A stretch of DNA of 54,597 nucleotides, taken from the NCBI RefSeq assembly GCF_052117125.1, contig NZ_JBQKJT010000016.1, positions 1 to 54,597 of the forward strand, read 5' to 3'. The position numbers and the translations under genes were made by a program. Within the stretch, counting starts at the first letter, position 1. Each line of letters opens with the position of its first letter. Source of the DNA: Avoscillospira_A sp052117125. Lineage in GTDB: Bacteria > Bacillota > Clostridia > Oscillospirales > Oscillospiraceae. A model generated the notes under the pieces. The model was not told the DNA's origin, searched no databases, and was given only the letters and a program-made list of their open reading frames with translations. Of this stretch, positions 8,408 through 16,729 are shown in pieces.

Positions 8408-8466
8408 AAGATTCCCGCAGGGGCAAAATGAGCGATAAGCGAATTTTGGTACTGCGGTAGAATCTT
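8408..8466. other. Long hairpin upstream of mobC, candidate oriT
   Basis: Three nested pairings are visible: AAGATTC with GAATCTT, CCGCAG with CTGCGG, and CAAAAT with ATTTTG, with small bulges between them. The structure lies in the non-coding stretch before the mobC-relaxase pair, where oriT normally sits. Assignment as oriT is an inference from position and structure; no known nick sequence was recognised. Confidence 0.45.
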
Positions 8467-8753
8467 GCTCTGAGTAGCCGCAAACTCCAGTGTGTAGGTG
8501 GCTTACTTCTTTTCCGTTAAAGATACTTTGAAAATGGGCATTGCTGCCCGCTGTCCGGGGGAAACGGAAAATTTCTTTTTCCTACCGTTCCGGCAAGAGA
8601 AAAAGGGTATATCTCCCCGTTCACACCTTAATACCGCCGTTTTTTCGATTTGCCGGAAATGGGCGCAAAAAAAGCAGTAAATCTTTTTCAAGACTTACTG
8701 CTTTCACTGGCCGCACCGTTGGGCGGCGGTTATTCAGTTTTGAAAATAGAGAG

Positions 8754-8782
8754 GGGGCGGCAGCACTCTCTGCTGTCGCCCC
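8754..8782. terminator. GC-rich hairpin in the mobC-MCP gap
   Basis: GGGGCGGCAGCA pairs with TGCTGTCGCCCC (one G-U pair) around a 5-base loop. Only a short T-run follows on either strand. It may act as a terminator or as part of the transfer origin. The rest of 8467-8897 shows no coding sequence. Confidence 0.45.
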
Positions 8783-8897
8783 TTGATTGCCTATCAGCAA
8801 AGGCGAGCGAGGCTGTCAACGGCGGCGCGTAGCGGCGTTCATTTCATCGTTGACTGTCTCGGTTGGCTTTGCTATTCACGTCCTTTTATATAATTAT

Positions 8898-10982
8898 TTA
8901 ATATTTTACACATTCCTGCCCAAAATTGTCATAGGATAGTTCCGTATCATTACTTTCATCACGATACATATTATCAAAACCATCACTGGCGGGCAACTTA
9001 AACTTGCTAATCATAGTTTTAAGTTCCTGTGCCTGTCCAGAAAGTTCTTCACTTGCTGCCGCACTCTGTTCCGCTGTCGCAGAATTGGTCTGCACCACAC
9101 TGGAAATTTGGTCAATGCCTTGCGTCACCTGAGAAATAGCTTCGGCTTGTTGCTCGGATGCTTTTGAAATTTGTTGAAATACCTTATCCATTCCCAATGT
9201 TGATTCTATCACAACATCCATGCTTTTCTTAGTTTCAGCCATGCTCTCGCTGCCTTCTTCAATGGCTTCCAACATTCCTCCAATCAGTTCTGTTGTTGCC
9301 TTAGACGCTTCGGAAGAACGTCCGGCAAGGCTGCGCACTTCATCTGCCACTACCGCAAAGCCTTTTCCCGCTGTTCCAGCTCGTGCAGCTTCTACCGCAG
9401 CGTTAAGCGCTAAAATATTTGTCTGGAACGCAATATCGTCTATCGTTTTAATGATACCCCTTACTTGATCTGCACTGGCATGGATTTTTTCCATCAATTC
9501 AAGGGAATATTCCATGCGTTCGCCGCTTTCCGTAACATGACCACTCATTAGGTCGCCTTCTTTAGCTGCGTTCTGCACCATTTCTGTGTTAGCTTTTACC
9601 GTAGAGGAAAGTTCTGTGAGCGTTGCCGCCAATTCCTCTACTGAGGAAGCCTGTTCCGTAGAGCCTTGCGCCAAGGACTGCGCCCCGGAAGATACCTGTT
9701 CGGAGCCGGAAGATACCTGTTCAGAAGCCTGTGAAATACCATTCATCATCTGTGCCAGATTTTTTATAAAATCGGAAATAGAATGTTGGATTGGAAGAAA
9801 ATCGCCTTTGAAATCAATGCTGCTCTTAACCGTCAGATCCCCGTCTGCTAATTTTCTCATAATAACATCAATTTCACTGACATAATGAGAAAGGGTTTCC
9901 ATGCAAGAACGCAGAGACGCGGCAATCTCACCAATTTCGTCATTCCCTTTGTATTCAACTGTTGCTTGAAGATTTCCGTTGCTCATTTCCCTTAGTCCAT
10001 GGTTAATTTCAGAAACAGGGCGCAGACGTTTCCCTACGACAAAATAAAGAATAACTGCTACAACCACTGTGGAAAGGAAAAGCAAGACACAAAGGGTAAC
10101 TACCATCTTCACTGCAAGAGAATGATACTCCCAACTCGACATACGGGACAGAACCTTCCAGCCGCCGGAAAGCTCATCCATCACGCTCATGCGTTTTTCA
10201 CCGCCAACGGTATATGAAAAAACATTCCCGCTCGGTGCCTGCAATTCGTTCTCAATCGCACCAGTAGCCCCAAATTCGCTGAAATTCTTTCCTACCAATT
10301 CGTCCCGTGTAAATCCTACAATTGTATTATCTTGTGAAAGAAGAATCATCTGCCCGGAATTTCCAAAAGTCATAGACTTAATAAATTCTGAAATAGAAGT
10401 AATCCTTAAATCTAAAATCAAAAGACCTGCGGTATTGGAACCATTCATCACAGGTGTTGCAATCGAAACACACATTTCACCGGTGGCTTCGTCCATATAA
10501 GGCTGTGTAACATATGTACCTTTGCTTGCTGCGCTGAAATAGGGACGTCCTGTCAAAGATACGTCCAGACGTCTCCCGTCCTGTGTATAAATGGTGTCCT
10601 CGGCAAGGCTGCCAAATCCTCCTCCCAGAATATCTGGATATTCTTCCATAGCTTCCTGCAATAAGCTGAGTGTTCCTTGAAAATTCCCATTGGATGAAAG
10701 CACTGTTTCGCTTCCTGCCATTAGGCCTGTCAAACGGTCATCTATTGACAGCATTTCCGTTACGCCAATGTATTTTTCAATAAACTGCTCTACCTGCGTT
10801 TTTGCGCTTAGAGTGACTTGTTTCATATATGCGTCCTGCTTTTGATTTACTCCATAACTAATAAGGCTACTCATCAAAATAGCACAGATTACATTAAACA
10901 CAAACAGTATCGCTACGGAAAACAGCACAACTGTTGTAGATAACTTTCTAGTTTTTTTGTCTTTTTCTTTACTTGAAATCAT
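8898..10982 (-). CDS. Methyl-accepting chemotaxis protein with extracellular Cache domain
   Basis: This 694-residue receptor is complete. A transmembrane helix at residues 15-42 is followed by an extracellular region of about 240 residues with Cache features (GGFGSLAEDTIYTQDG, LTGRPYFSAASKGTYVTQPY), a second helix near residue 290 (VVTLCVLLFLSTVVVAVIL), a HAMP segment (RLRPVSEINHGLREMSNGNL) and a long cytoplasmic signalling domain. The hairpin tip sequence is present: ALNAAVEAARAGTAGKGFAV followed by VADEVRSLAGRSSEAS. It would sense a small ligand and control a CheA kinase. No other chemotaxis gene is in the window. It lies alone between the mobilization block and the conjugation remnant, in a more AT-rich stretch, so it is probably cargo. 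Confidence 0.9.
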   Translation of the reverse strand: MISSKEKDKKTRKLSTTVVLFSVAILFVFNVICAILMSSLISYGVNQKQDAYMKQVTLSAKTQVEQFIEKYIGVTEMLSIDDRLTGLMAGSETVLSSNGNFQGTLSLLQEAMEEYPDILGGGFGSLAEDTIYTQDGRRLDVSLTGRPYFSAASKGTYVTQPYMDEATGEMCVSIATPVMNGSNTAGLLILDLRITSISEFIKSMTFGNSGQMILLSQDNTIVGFTRDELVGKNFSEFGATGAIENELQAPSGNVFSYTVGGEKRMSVMDELSGGWKVLSRMSSWEYHSLAVKMVVTLCVLLFLSTVVVAVILYFVVGKRLRPVSEINHGLREMSNGNLQATVEYKGNDEIGEIAASLRSCMETLSHYVSEIDVIMRKLADGDLTVKSSIDFKGDFLPIQHSISDFIKNLAQMMNGISQASEQVSSGSEQVSSGAQSLAQGSTEQASSVEELAATLTELSSTVKANTEMVQNAAKEGDLMSGHVTESGERMEYSLELMEKIHASADQVRGIIKTIDDIAFQTNILALNAAVEAARAGTAGKGFAVVADEVRSLAGRSSEASKATTELIGGMLEAIEEGSESMAETKKSMDVVIESTLGMDKVFQQISKASEQQAEAISQVTQGIDQISSVVQTNSATAEQSAAASEELSGQAQELKTMISKFKLPASDGFDNMYRDESNDTELSYDNFGQECVKY

Positions 10983-11186
10983 TGTGGTTTCTCCCTTCTA
11001 AATGCCAATCCTGACATATTTTATCTGCAATAGTTTTCCAGACAAAAATTCACTTGCCTCCTTAAATCTTGTTTAGCTCACTTAATTTTTTATTATAGCA
11101 CTCTCCATGACAAATTTCTACACAAATTAACGCTTTAATTTTACGGAATAATAGGGCTACTGCCTATTAAATTCTTGTGTGTTACT

Positions 11187-11308
11187 TTACGGCACATGAG
11201 CATTCGCGCCGGGGTTGTCGTTGCCGTAACCTTCCAGCAGGTTGATGACGCCCCACACGCCGAGACCAGCGCCGAGGGCAATCACGAGGGTCTGAAGAAC
11301 GGTGATAG
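11187..11308 (-). pseudogene. C-terminal remnant of a Maff2-family membrane protein
   Basis: Read from about 11308 to the TAA at 11187-11189, the minus strand gives TVLQTLVIALGAGLGVWGVI followed by NLLEGYGNDNPGANAHVP. This is the characteristic end of the small Maff2 membrane protein found in Tn1549-like conjugation modules. The first residues of that protein are missing: upstream the sequence becomes the CnaB-type adhesin remnant in another frame. It marks a deletion joint. Confidence 0.65.
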
Positions 11309-11866
11309 GGAATATACTCCAGGCTGTAAGCCCTCCCAAATGATCGTACCTGTGCTGGAAGTGGTCTGATCCATATACCGGCTGCCATCCTCAATCCGGG
11401 TCAGGCTGTATGTCACTCCGGCCAGGGCGGAGCCATCCGAACTGATTTTTGTGAGGCGGAGGGAAGGCAGCTTGCTGTTGGTAAAGACAAACTGGGCCGT
11501 CTCATTTCCATCCAGGTGGATGATCCTCTGTGCCTCGTCAATCACATATCCCGGACACTCCAGTTCAGTCACCACATAAGCGCCCACGGGGAGCTTGGAG
11601 AGGTCGATGGTCCCATCCTCCGAAGTCGTATATTCCTCCGGTCCCCAGGAGCCGTCCACCGCCTCAATGCGGAATTTGACATTGGCAATCGGCTTACTGA
11701 GATCCGCACTGTCTACCTTGATAAGATGGATGCCGGGCAGCTGGTCATTATAAAACACCCGTTCCACAATGCCCATGCCCGTGGTCAACTCCGCATATTG
11801 GGGGGTGGTATCTATAATATTGTTCGATGTCCGCTGTGCCCCTCTCCGCCTCCGTGCTGGCCTCAC
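11282..11866 (-). pseudogene. Fragment of a SpaA/CnaB-repeat surface protein
   Basis: The fragment holds about one and a half prealbumin-like CnaB domains of the isopeptide-forming pilin type: LPGIHLIKVDSADLSKPIAN, then DLSKLPVGAYVVTELECPGY, then LPSLRLTKISSDGSALAGVT and IIWEGLQPGVYS. Such domains build long adhesins carried by Tn1549-like elements, which usually exceed 1,000 residues and end with a sortase signal. Here neither a signal peptide nor a sorting signal is present. The left side runs into the Maff2 remnant and the right side into the tail of the RHH-like gene, so both ends are deletion scars. Confidence 0.7.
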
Positions 11867-11922
11867 TGGCGTCTGGGGTGGTACCGGCGGCTCCGTTGTC
11901 CTCCGGGGCTTCCTCGGTGCTC

Positions 11923-12264
11923 TTAGGGGCCTCCTGTGGGGCCAGGCTGGCTTCGGGCTTCCGCCAGCGCCTGCTCGATCAGGCCCAGAACGAAGTCCCG
12001 CTGGGTGAGCTTTACGCCCGTCCGAGCAGTTTCTCTGGCCAGGTGGGTCTTGATGCGCTGGAAGAGTTCCTCGGGAATCTGGAATGCCATCGTTCTGCTG
12101 CCTGTCATGTTGATTCCTCCATTCTCATCTTTCATCTTGTAGTATTCAGTGAGCAGTGCTGCGATGTACTGGCTGGTGGTCATCTCCAGGCGGTCTTTTT
12201 CTTCTGTTACCCGGTTGTGCAGGGCAATGTCGATTTGAGCGCATAGGTTTTTCTTGTCTGCCAT
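11923..12264 (-). CDS. Small RHH-like protein, first gene of a conjugation module, probably frameshifted at its end
   Basis: The protein starts MADKKNLCAQIDIALHNRVT and contains two amphipathic segments (MTTSQYIAALLTEYYKMKDE and TRMAFQIPEELFQRIK, here in the form SRTMAFQIPEELFQRIKTHL), matching small ribbon-helix-helix-like proteins that open the Tn1549-type transfer operon. A GGAAAGGAGAGC site precedes ATG 12264. The frame stops at 11923, but another frame continues with an Ala/Glu/Pro-rich tail (SLAPQEAPKSTEEAPEDNG) that looks like the genuine end. A frameshift near 11960 is therefore likely. What follows is the adhesin remnant. Confidence 0.6.
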   Translation of the reverse strand: MADKKNLCAQIDIALHNRVTEEKDRLEMTTSQYIAALLTEYYKMKDENGGINMTGSRTMAFQIPEELFQRIKTHLARETARTGVKLTQRDFVLGLIEQALAEARSQPGPTGGP

Positions 12265-12395
12265 GGTCTGCTCTCCTTTCCTCGTTTTGCAACGCAAGTA
12301 TATCCAAAACCATGGCGGAAAGCTATTACCAATACCACTAAGGAATGGGGAACAAAGCAAGCAATACTACTAACTGAAACATTCCTGCCTAAAAA

Positions 12396-12455
12396 AGCGA
12401 AAAGCCCCCGTTGGCAGTCCATTGTCCATTGGACTACCAACGGGGGCTTTTCGCT
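12396..12455. terminator. Very stable hairpin at the right edge of the mobile element
   Basis: An inverted repeat with arms of about 26 bp and one mismatch (AGCGAAAAGCCCCCGTTGG and its complement) surrounds a short loop. A-runs and T-runs inside the arms allow it to work in both directions. It separates the conjugation remnant from the tRNA-Pro area. Confidence 0.75.
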
Positions 12456-12556
12456 CTACCGTTGTTTGCTCCGGGGTTCGAGTCACCACACACTATAAAA
12501 ACGGCCTTTTGTATCTCTGTCTCGGCTGGTGCTCGATTTTACCCCCTGAAACGGCT

Positions 12557-12582
12557 GAAACCCTTGCCGCAGCAAGGGTTTC
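12557..12582 (-). terminator. Hairpin downstream of tRNA-Pro
   Basis: GAAACCCTTGC pairs perfectly with GCAAGGGTTTC around a CGCA loop, about 30 bases after the 3' end of the tRNA on the minus strand. No T-run follows, so termination activity is uncertain. Confidence 0.45.
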
Positions 12583-12612
12583 ATGGGTTGCATCTTTTTC
12601 AGCAACCTTAGT

Positions 12613-12689
12613 TGGTCGGAGTGCCGGGATTCGAACCCGGGGCCTCTTGGACCCGAACCAAGCGCGATACCAAACTTCGCCACACCCCG
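12613..12689 (-). tRNA. tRNA-Pro (CGG anticodon)
   Basis: The minus strand folds into a complete tRNA: acceptor CGGGGTG pairs with CACTCCG, the anticodon stem CTTGG/CCAAG carries the loop TTCGGGT (anticodon CGG, proline), and the T arm is CCGGG-TTCGAAT-CCCGG. CCA is encoded. Its 3' end faces the decayed mobile element, a common integration site, but no matching duplicate of the tRNA end was found within the window to prove insertion here. Confidence 0.92.
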
Positions 12690-12739
12690 TAACGCTCATT
12701 TATTATAGTGGGTTTTCTCATTCTTGTCAAGTCATTTCC

Positions 12740-13345
12740 ATGAGAATACTTTCACGTTCCCCCGCATATTCTGCCATGAGGTGGTTTCTCTTCATGGTTT
12801 TTCTGCACATCGACCCCGGATGGCTGGTCCTCATGGCTCTGCTCTGGTATTGGGACCCCCTGGGGTGTTTTTATCCCTTCTGCGCCGCCATGGCCCTCCA
12901 TGAACTGGGCCATCTGGCGGCTCTTTCCCTGCTTCGCGTCCCCGTCCGGCAGATGCGGTTGGACCTCAGCGGCGCGGTTCTGGAGACCGGCGCCACCGAC
13001 TACCGCCGAGAGATCGTTTGCGCCCTGGCCGGTCCCGCCGCCAACTGTCTGGGGCTTTTTTTCTGGGAGGTGATTCCCCTCTATGCCCGGTGTTGTCTGC
13101 TGCTGGGGGCCTTCAATCTGCTGCCCCTGCCACCCCTGGACGGTGGAAAAGCCCTGCGGGCGTTTCTGCTGCTGCGATGCAATACGGCCACGGCCTTTTC
13201 CATATTGATGGCCGTCACCTGGGTCACGGCAGCGGCGCTGATGCTATGGGCATTATGCCTGACGGCGGACCACGGTCTATGGCCTGTGGCGGCGGCGGGT
13301 CTGGCTTTACTGCGGTTGACTCTTACCATGAAAAAGCATTTGTAA
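12740..13345 (+). CDS. Site-2-type (M50) membrane metalloprotease, SpoIVFB-like
   Basis: This hydrophobic protein of about 200 residues contains the zinc motif HELGH (in AAMALHELGHLAAL, near residue 55) in a membrane helix and, later, the conserved NLLPLPPLDGGKAL segment with the third zinc ligand. Four to six hydrophobic helices are visible. This is the layout of small M50 proteases such as SpoIVFB, which cleave pro-sigma-K in the sporulating mother cell. No SpoIVFA partner is adjacent, so the substrate is open. ATG 12740 lacks a clear ribosome binding site; 12776 (MRWFLF) is an alternative start. It reads towards the TIGR03960 gene. Confidence 0.8.
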   Translation: MRILSRSPAYSAMRWFLFMVFLHIDPGWLVLMALLWYWDPLGCFYPFCAAMALHELGHLAALSLLRVPVRQMRLDLSGAVLETGATDYRREIVCALAGPAANCLGLFFWEVIPLYARCCLLLGAFNLLPLPPLDGGKALRAFLLLRCNTATAFSILMAVTWVTAAALMLWALCLTADHGLWPVAAAGLALLRLTLTMKKHL

Positions 13346-13398
13346 ATCCCGGCTGTACCCTGTATAATGGAGATAAATCTATACGAAAGAGGCCCAAT

Positions 13399-15231
13399 AT
13401 GACCACATTACTGGAACGCATTTTGCCAACAGTGCAAAAGCCCGCCCGCTATGTGGGCGGAGAATACAACCAGATCGTCAAGGACAAATCCCAGGTGCAT
13501 GTCCGGGTGGCGTTCTGCTTCCCCGACACCTACGAAATCGGCATGTCCAATCTGGGTATGCGCATTCTCTACGGTGTCATGAACAACCAGCCGGACGTCT
13601 GGTGTGAGCGGGTTTTCGCTCCCTGGGGTGACATGGAAGCGCAGATGCGCAAGCACGCTCTGCCCCTTTGGGCGCTGGAAAGCCACGACCCGGTGAAGGA
13701 TTTTGATCTCATTGCCTTTACGGTGGGCTATGAGATGAGCTACGCCAATATCCTGAATATGCTGAACCTGGCCCAAGTCCCCCTCCACGCCGCCGACCGC
13801 CACGATTTGAAGAACATTGTCTTTGCCGGCGGCGCCTGCATGTACAATCCGGAACCCCTGGCTGACTTCATCGACTTCTTCTCCCTGGGCGAGGGCGAGG
13901 ACAGCACCGTGGAGATTCTCGATCTGTACCGGAAAGCCAAGTCCGAACACTGGACCAAAGACCAATTTCTGCTGGAAGTCTCCAAAATCGAAGGCATATA
14001 CGTCCCCTCCTTCTACGAGCACACCTACCACGAGGACGGTACGTTACAAGCCATCACGCCCAAAAACGGCGCGCCCAAAACGGTGAAAAAACGCATTGTC
14101 CACGATCTGGACCACGCCTTCTACCCCACAAAGGACATTGTTCCCTCCACGGAAATCGTCCACGACCGGACCAATCTGGAGGTGTTCCGGGGCTGTATCC
14201 GAGGCTGCCGCTTCTGTCAGGCGGGTTTCACCTACCGGCCCGTGCGGCCCCGCAGTGTGGAGGTCCTGACACAGCAGGCCAAGGAGGCCCTGGAGGACTC
14301 CGGCAACCACGAGATCACCCTGTCCAGCCTGTCCACCTCCGACTATAAGCATTTGGAAGCGCTGGCCAACGCGCTGCTGGACTATTGCAGCCCCCGGAAG
14401 ATCAACCTGTCTCTCCCCTCTCTGCGGGCCGACAACTTTTCCCGGGAATTGATGCTGAAGGTCCAGAAGGTCCGCAAATCGGGCCTGACCTTTGCCCCTG
14501 AAGCCGGTACCCAGCGGCTCCGCGACGCCATCAACAAGAACGTCACCGAGGAAGATGTTTTGGAGACCTGCGCCACGGCTTTTGAGGGCGGATGGAGCAG
14601 TGTCAAGCTGTACTTTATGCTGGGTCTGCCCACCGAGACCGATGAGGATGTGCTGGGCATTGCCGACTTGGTCTATAAAATCCTCAAAACTTGGCAGGAA
14701 AAGGCTACCAACCGGAAGCGTGGCTGCCGCATTAGCGTCGCCACGGCCTATTTTGTCCCCAAGCCCTTTACGCCTTTCCAGTGGGAGGCCCAGATTTCTC
14801 CCGAGGAATACACCCGCCGCCAGCGGCTTTTGAAAGAGCATATGCCCGCCAAGAGCGTGGACTACAAATGGCATGAATCGAGCCTGAGCCGTCTGGAGGC
14901 CGTACTGGCCCGGGGCGACCGCCGTTTGGGCGCAGTACTGGAACATGCGGTGCTCCATGGGGCCAAGCTGGACGGCTGGGACGAGTATTTCCGGTACGAT
15001 CTGTGGTTGGACGCGTTCCAGGCCTGCGGCATCGATCCGGACTTTTACACCCGGGAGCGGAGCGAGGACGAACTGCTCCCTTGGGATACCATCGACGTGG
15101 GCGTAACAAAGAAGTTCCTCCAAAAGGAGCGGAAAGCCGCCTATGCTTCCACCATCACCCCCGACTGTCGGACCCAGTGTACCGGCTGCGGGGCCAATCT
15201 GCTCTATCCGGAGGGACCGTGCGATGCGTAG
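13399..15231 (+). CDS. TIGR03960 family B12-binding radical SAM protein
   Basis: This 610-residue protein has an N-terminal cobalamin-binding-like domain (VAFCFPDTYEIGMSNLGMRI) and a radical SAM core with the cluster motif CIRGCRFC (cysteines spaced 3 and 2) near residue 260, followed by TLSSLSTSDYKHLEALANAL and FAPEAGTQRLRDAINK. The C-terminus carries another cysteine group (CRTQCTGCGANL). It matches the TIGR03960 family, which in Clostridia is regularly paired with a DUF2344 protein. The reaction is unknown; a role in RNA or ribosome modification is often suggested because the pair tends to precede rplU-rpmA. ATG 13399 fits the family start. The stop overlaps the next start by 8 bases. Confidence 0.88.
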   Translation: MTTLLERILPTVQKPARYVGGEYNQIVKDKSQVHVRVAFCFPDTYEIGMSNLGMRILYGVMNNQPDVWCERVFAPWGDMEAQMRKHALPLWALESHDPVKDFDLIAFTVGYEMSYANILNMLNLAQVPLHAADRHDLKNIVFAGGACMYNPEPLADFIDFFSLGEGEDSTVEILDLYRKAKSEHWTKDQFLLEVSKIEGIYVPSFYEHTYHEDGTLQAITPKNGAPKTVKKRIVHDLDHAFYPTKDIVPSTEIVHDRTNLEVFRGCIRGCRFCQAGFTYRPVRPRSVEVLTQQAKEALEDSGNHEITLSSLSTSDYKHLEALANALLDYCSPRKINLSLPSLRADNFSRELMLKVQKVRKSGLTFAPEAGTQRLRDAINKNVTEEDVLETCATAFEGGWSSVKLYFMLGLPTETDEDVLGIADLVYKILKTWQEKATNRKRGCRISVATAYFVPKPFTPFQWEAQISPEEYTRRQRLLKEHMPAKSVDYKWHESSLSRLEAVLARGDRRLGAVLEHAVLHGAKLDGWDEYFRYDLWLDAFQACGIDPDFYTRERSEDELLPWDTIDVGVTKKFLQKERKAAYASTITPDCRTQCTGCGANLLYPEGPCDA

Positions 15232-15889
15232 AATTTTGTTTGAAAAGACCGGCAACGGCATCTGGATTTCCCACCTCGATCTGATGCGGATTTTGCAGCG
15301 GGCATTCCGCCGCTCCGGCATCCTGCTGAAGCACACCCAGGGATTCAATCCCCACGCCTTTGTGTCGTTGGCCCTACCCCTGTCGGTGGGCACTGCCAGC
15401 TGGTGCGAGCTGTTGGAGTTTGAGTTAGCCGAGTCGGAGGGTGCCGTGGATACGGCGTCTCTGCCGGAGCGGCTCAACGCCGCGCTGCCTGACGGTATTC
15501 ACTGTATTCTGGGCTATGACGGTGGACGAAAACTCAAAGAGCTGACCCATCTGCAAGTGGAGGTCCGGTTGGAATATGACCAGGGCGTTCCTACTGGGGC
15601 GGTAGATGCCATCGAAGATCTGTTCCATGGAGAAACATTGGTGGTGGAAAAGCGGTCGAAGAACGGTCCGGTGGAGCAGGACATTCTGCCCATGGTGAAA
15701 TCCATGGCCGTTTCTGCCGAGGATGACAACACAGTGCTGCTGTCGGCGGTGATCTGTGCACAGAATCCATCGTTGAATCCGGACCTGCTGGCCAAGGCGG
15801 TGACTACCCACCTGCCCCAGCTGGCCCCGGACTTTGCCAAAAGTATGCGAATTGAGATGTTGACCCAGGACGGCACGCCCTTTCGTTAA
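15224..15889 (+). CDS. TIGR03936/DUF2344 radical SAM-associated protein
   Basis: This 221-residue protein begins MRRILFEKTGNGIWISHLDL and continues with MRILQRAFRRSGILLKHTQG and FNPHAFVSLALPLSVGTAS, the hallmark of DUF2344. It is the partner of TIGR03960 and in some genomes the two are fused. It overlaps its partner by 8 bases, which supports coupled translation and a 1:1 complex. No catalytic residues are known. A terminator follows immediately. Confidence 0.88.
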   Translation: MRRILFEKTGNGIWISHLDLMRILQRAFRRSGILLKHTQGFNPHAFVSLALPLSVGTASWCELLEFELAESEGAVDTASLPERLNAALPDGIHCILGYDGGRKLKELTHLQVEVRLEYDQGVPTGAVDAIEDLFHGETLVVEKRSKNGPVEQDILPMVKSMAVSAEDDNTVLLSAVICAQNPSLNPDLLAKAVTTHLPQLAPDFAKSMRIEMLTQDGTPFR

Positions 15890-15899
15890 ACGCAAAAAA

Positions 15900-15933
15900 T
15901 TCCGAGTTTGCTGTGCAAACTCGGAACTTTTTT
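15900..15933. terminator. Bidirectional terminator between DUF2344 and the glutamine-type ABC operon
   Basis: TTCCGAGTTTG pairs with CAAACTCGGAA around a 5-base loop. A T7 run follows on the plus strand and an A-run precedes, giving U-tracts in both directions. It separates two convergent transcription units. Confidence 0.9.
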
Positions 15934-16717
15934 ATCCTTCGGAATACCGAGACAGAAATTGTCTCGTCCGCTCCTCTCTGGGGTCCTCAATGACCTGCCG
16001 GGCCGGGCCCTGCTCCACAATGAAGCCGCCGTCCATAAAGATGACCTGATCGGCCACATCCCGGGCAAAAGCCATTTCATGGGTGACGATGATCATGGTG
16101 GTTTTCTGCTCAGCCAAACCGCGGATAACCCGCAGCACCTCACCGGTCAGCTCCGGGTCCAATGCCGACGTAGGCTCGTCAAAGCAGAGGATATCGGGAT
16201 GCAGCGCCAGCGCTCTGGCAATGGCCACCCGCTGCTGCTGTCCGCCGGACAGCTGGTGCGGATAATGGTCCGCCCGGGCCGCCAGACCGATATCGGCCAG
16301 GAGCTTCCGCCCCTCCTCCCGGATTTCCTCCAAAATACGCTTTTTGTTCTGCTTATAGTCAGGATACTCCTTGGCCAGCAGTTCCTTGGCCAGCGTCACA
16401 TTTTGCAGCGCCGTGTACTGGGGAAACAGGTTGAACGACTGGAACACCATGCCGAAGTGGAGCCGTTTCCGACGCACGTCGGCCTCCCGCTGGGTGGTGG
16501 GGTCGTCGGCGTCAAAAATACAATCTTCCTTGATGTAAATGCGACCGCCGCTGGGCTTTTCCAGAAAGTTGAGACACCGCAGCAGCGTCGTTTTGCCGCT
16601 GCCGGACGAACCGATGATCGCCAATGCCTGTCCGGCTTCCAGATTGAAACTGATATCCTGGAGGACCTTGGTTTTATCAAAGTGCTTTTCCAGGTTCTGT
16701 ACTTGTAAAATTGCCAT
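15932..16717 (-). CDS. Polar amino-acid ABC transporter ATP-binding protein (GlnQ-like)
   Basis: This 261-residue ATPase shows all ABC motifs: Walker A IIGSSGSGKTTLLRC near residue 36, Q-loop VFQSFNLFPQYTALQNVTLA, signature LSGGQQQRVAIARAL, Walker B ILCFDEPTSALDPEL and the switch histidine in MIIVTHEMAFARDVAD. The FQSFNLFPQYTALQN form and the length are typical of the polar amino-acid uptake family. It is the last gene of a three-gene operon (binding protein, permease, ATPase) and its stop is next to the shared terminator. The substrate cannot be read from the ATPase. Confidence 0.92.
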   Translation of the reverse strand: MAILQVQNLEKHFDKTKVLQDISFNLEAGQALAIIGSSGSGKTTLLRCLNFLEKPSGGRIYIKEDCIFDADDPTTQREADVRRKRLHFGMVFQSFNLFPQYTALQNVTLAKELLAKEYPDYKQNKKRILEEIREEGRKLLADIGLAARADHYPHQLSGGQQQRVAIARALALHPDILCFDEPTSALDPELTGEVLRVIRGLAEQKTTMIIVTHEMAFARDVADQVIFMDGGFIVEQGPARQVIEDPREERTRQFLSRYSEG

Positions 16718-16729
16718 AGGGACCTCCCA

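Noticed and set aside
12466..12490. CCGGGGTTCGAGTC resembles a tRNA T arm and might be a tRNA fragment left by integration beside tRNA-Pro.
   Set aside because: No acceptor or anticodon arm accompanies it, it is on the other strand, and it does not match the end of the tRNA-Pro.
21..12503. The 12-mer CTATAAAAACGG occurs near 21-32 and near 12492-12503, at both edges of the decayed element.
   Set aside because: By chance several identical 12-mers are expected in a window of this size, and flanks show no further similarity, so it is not evidence for an att pair.
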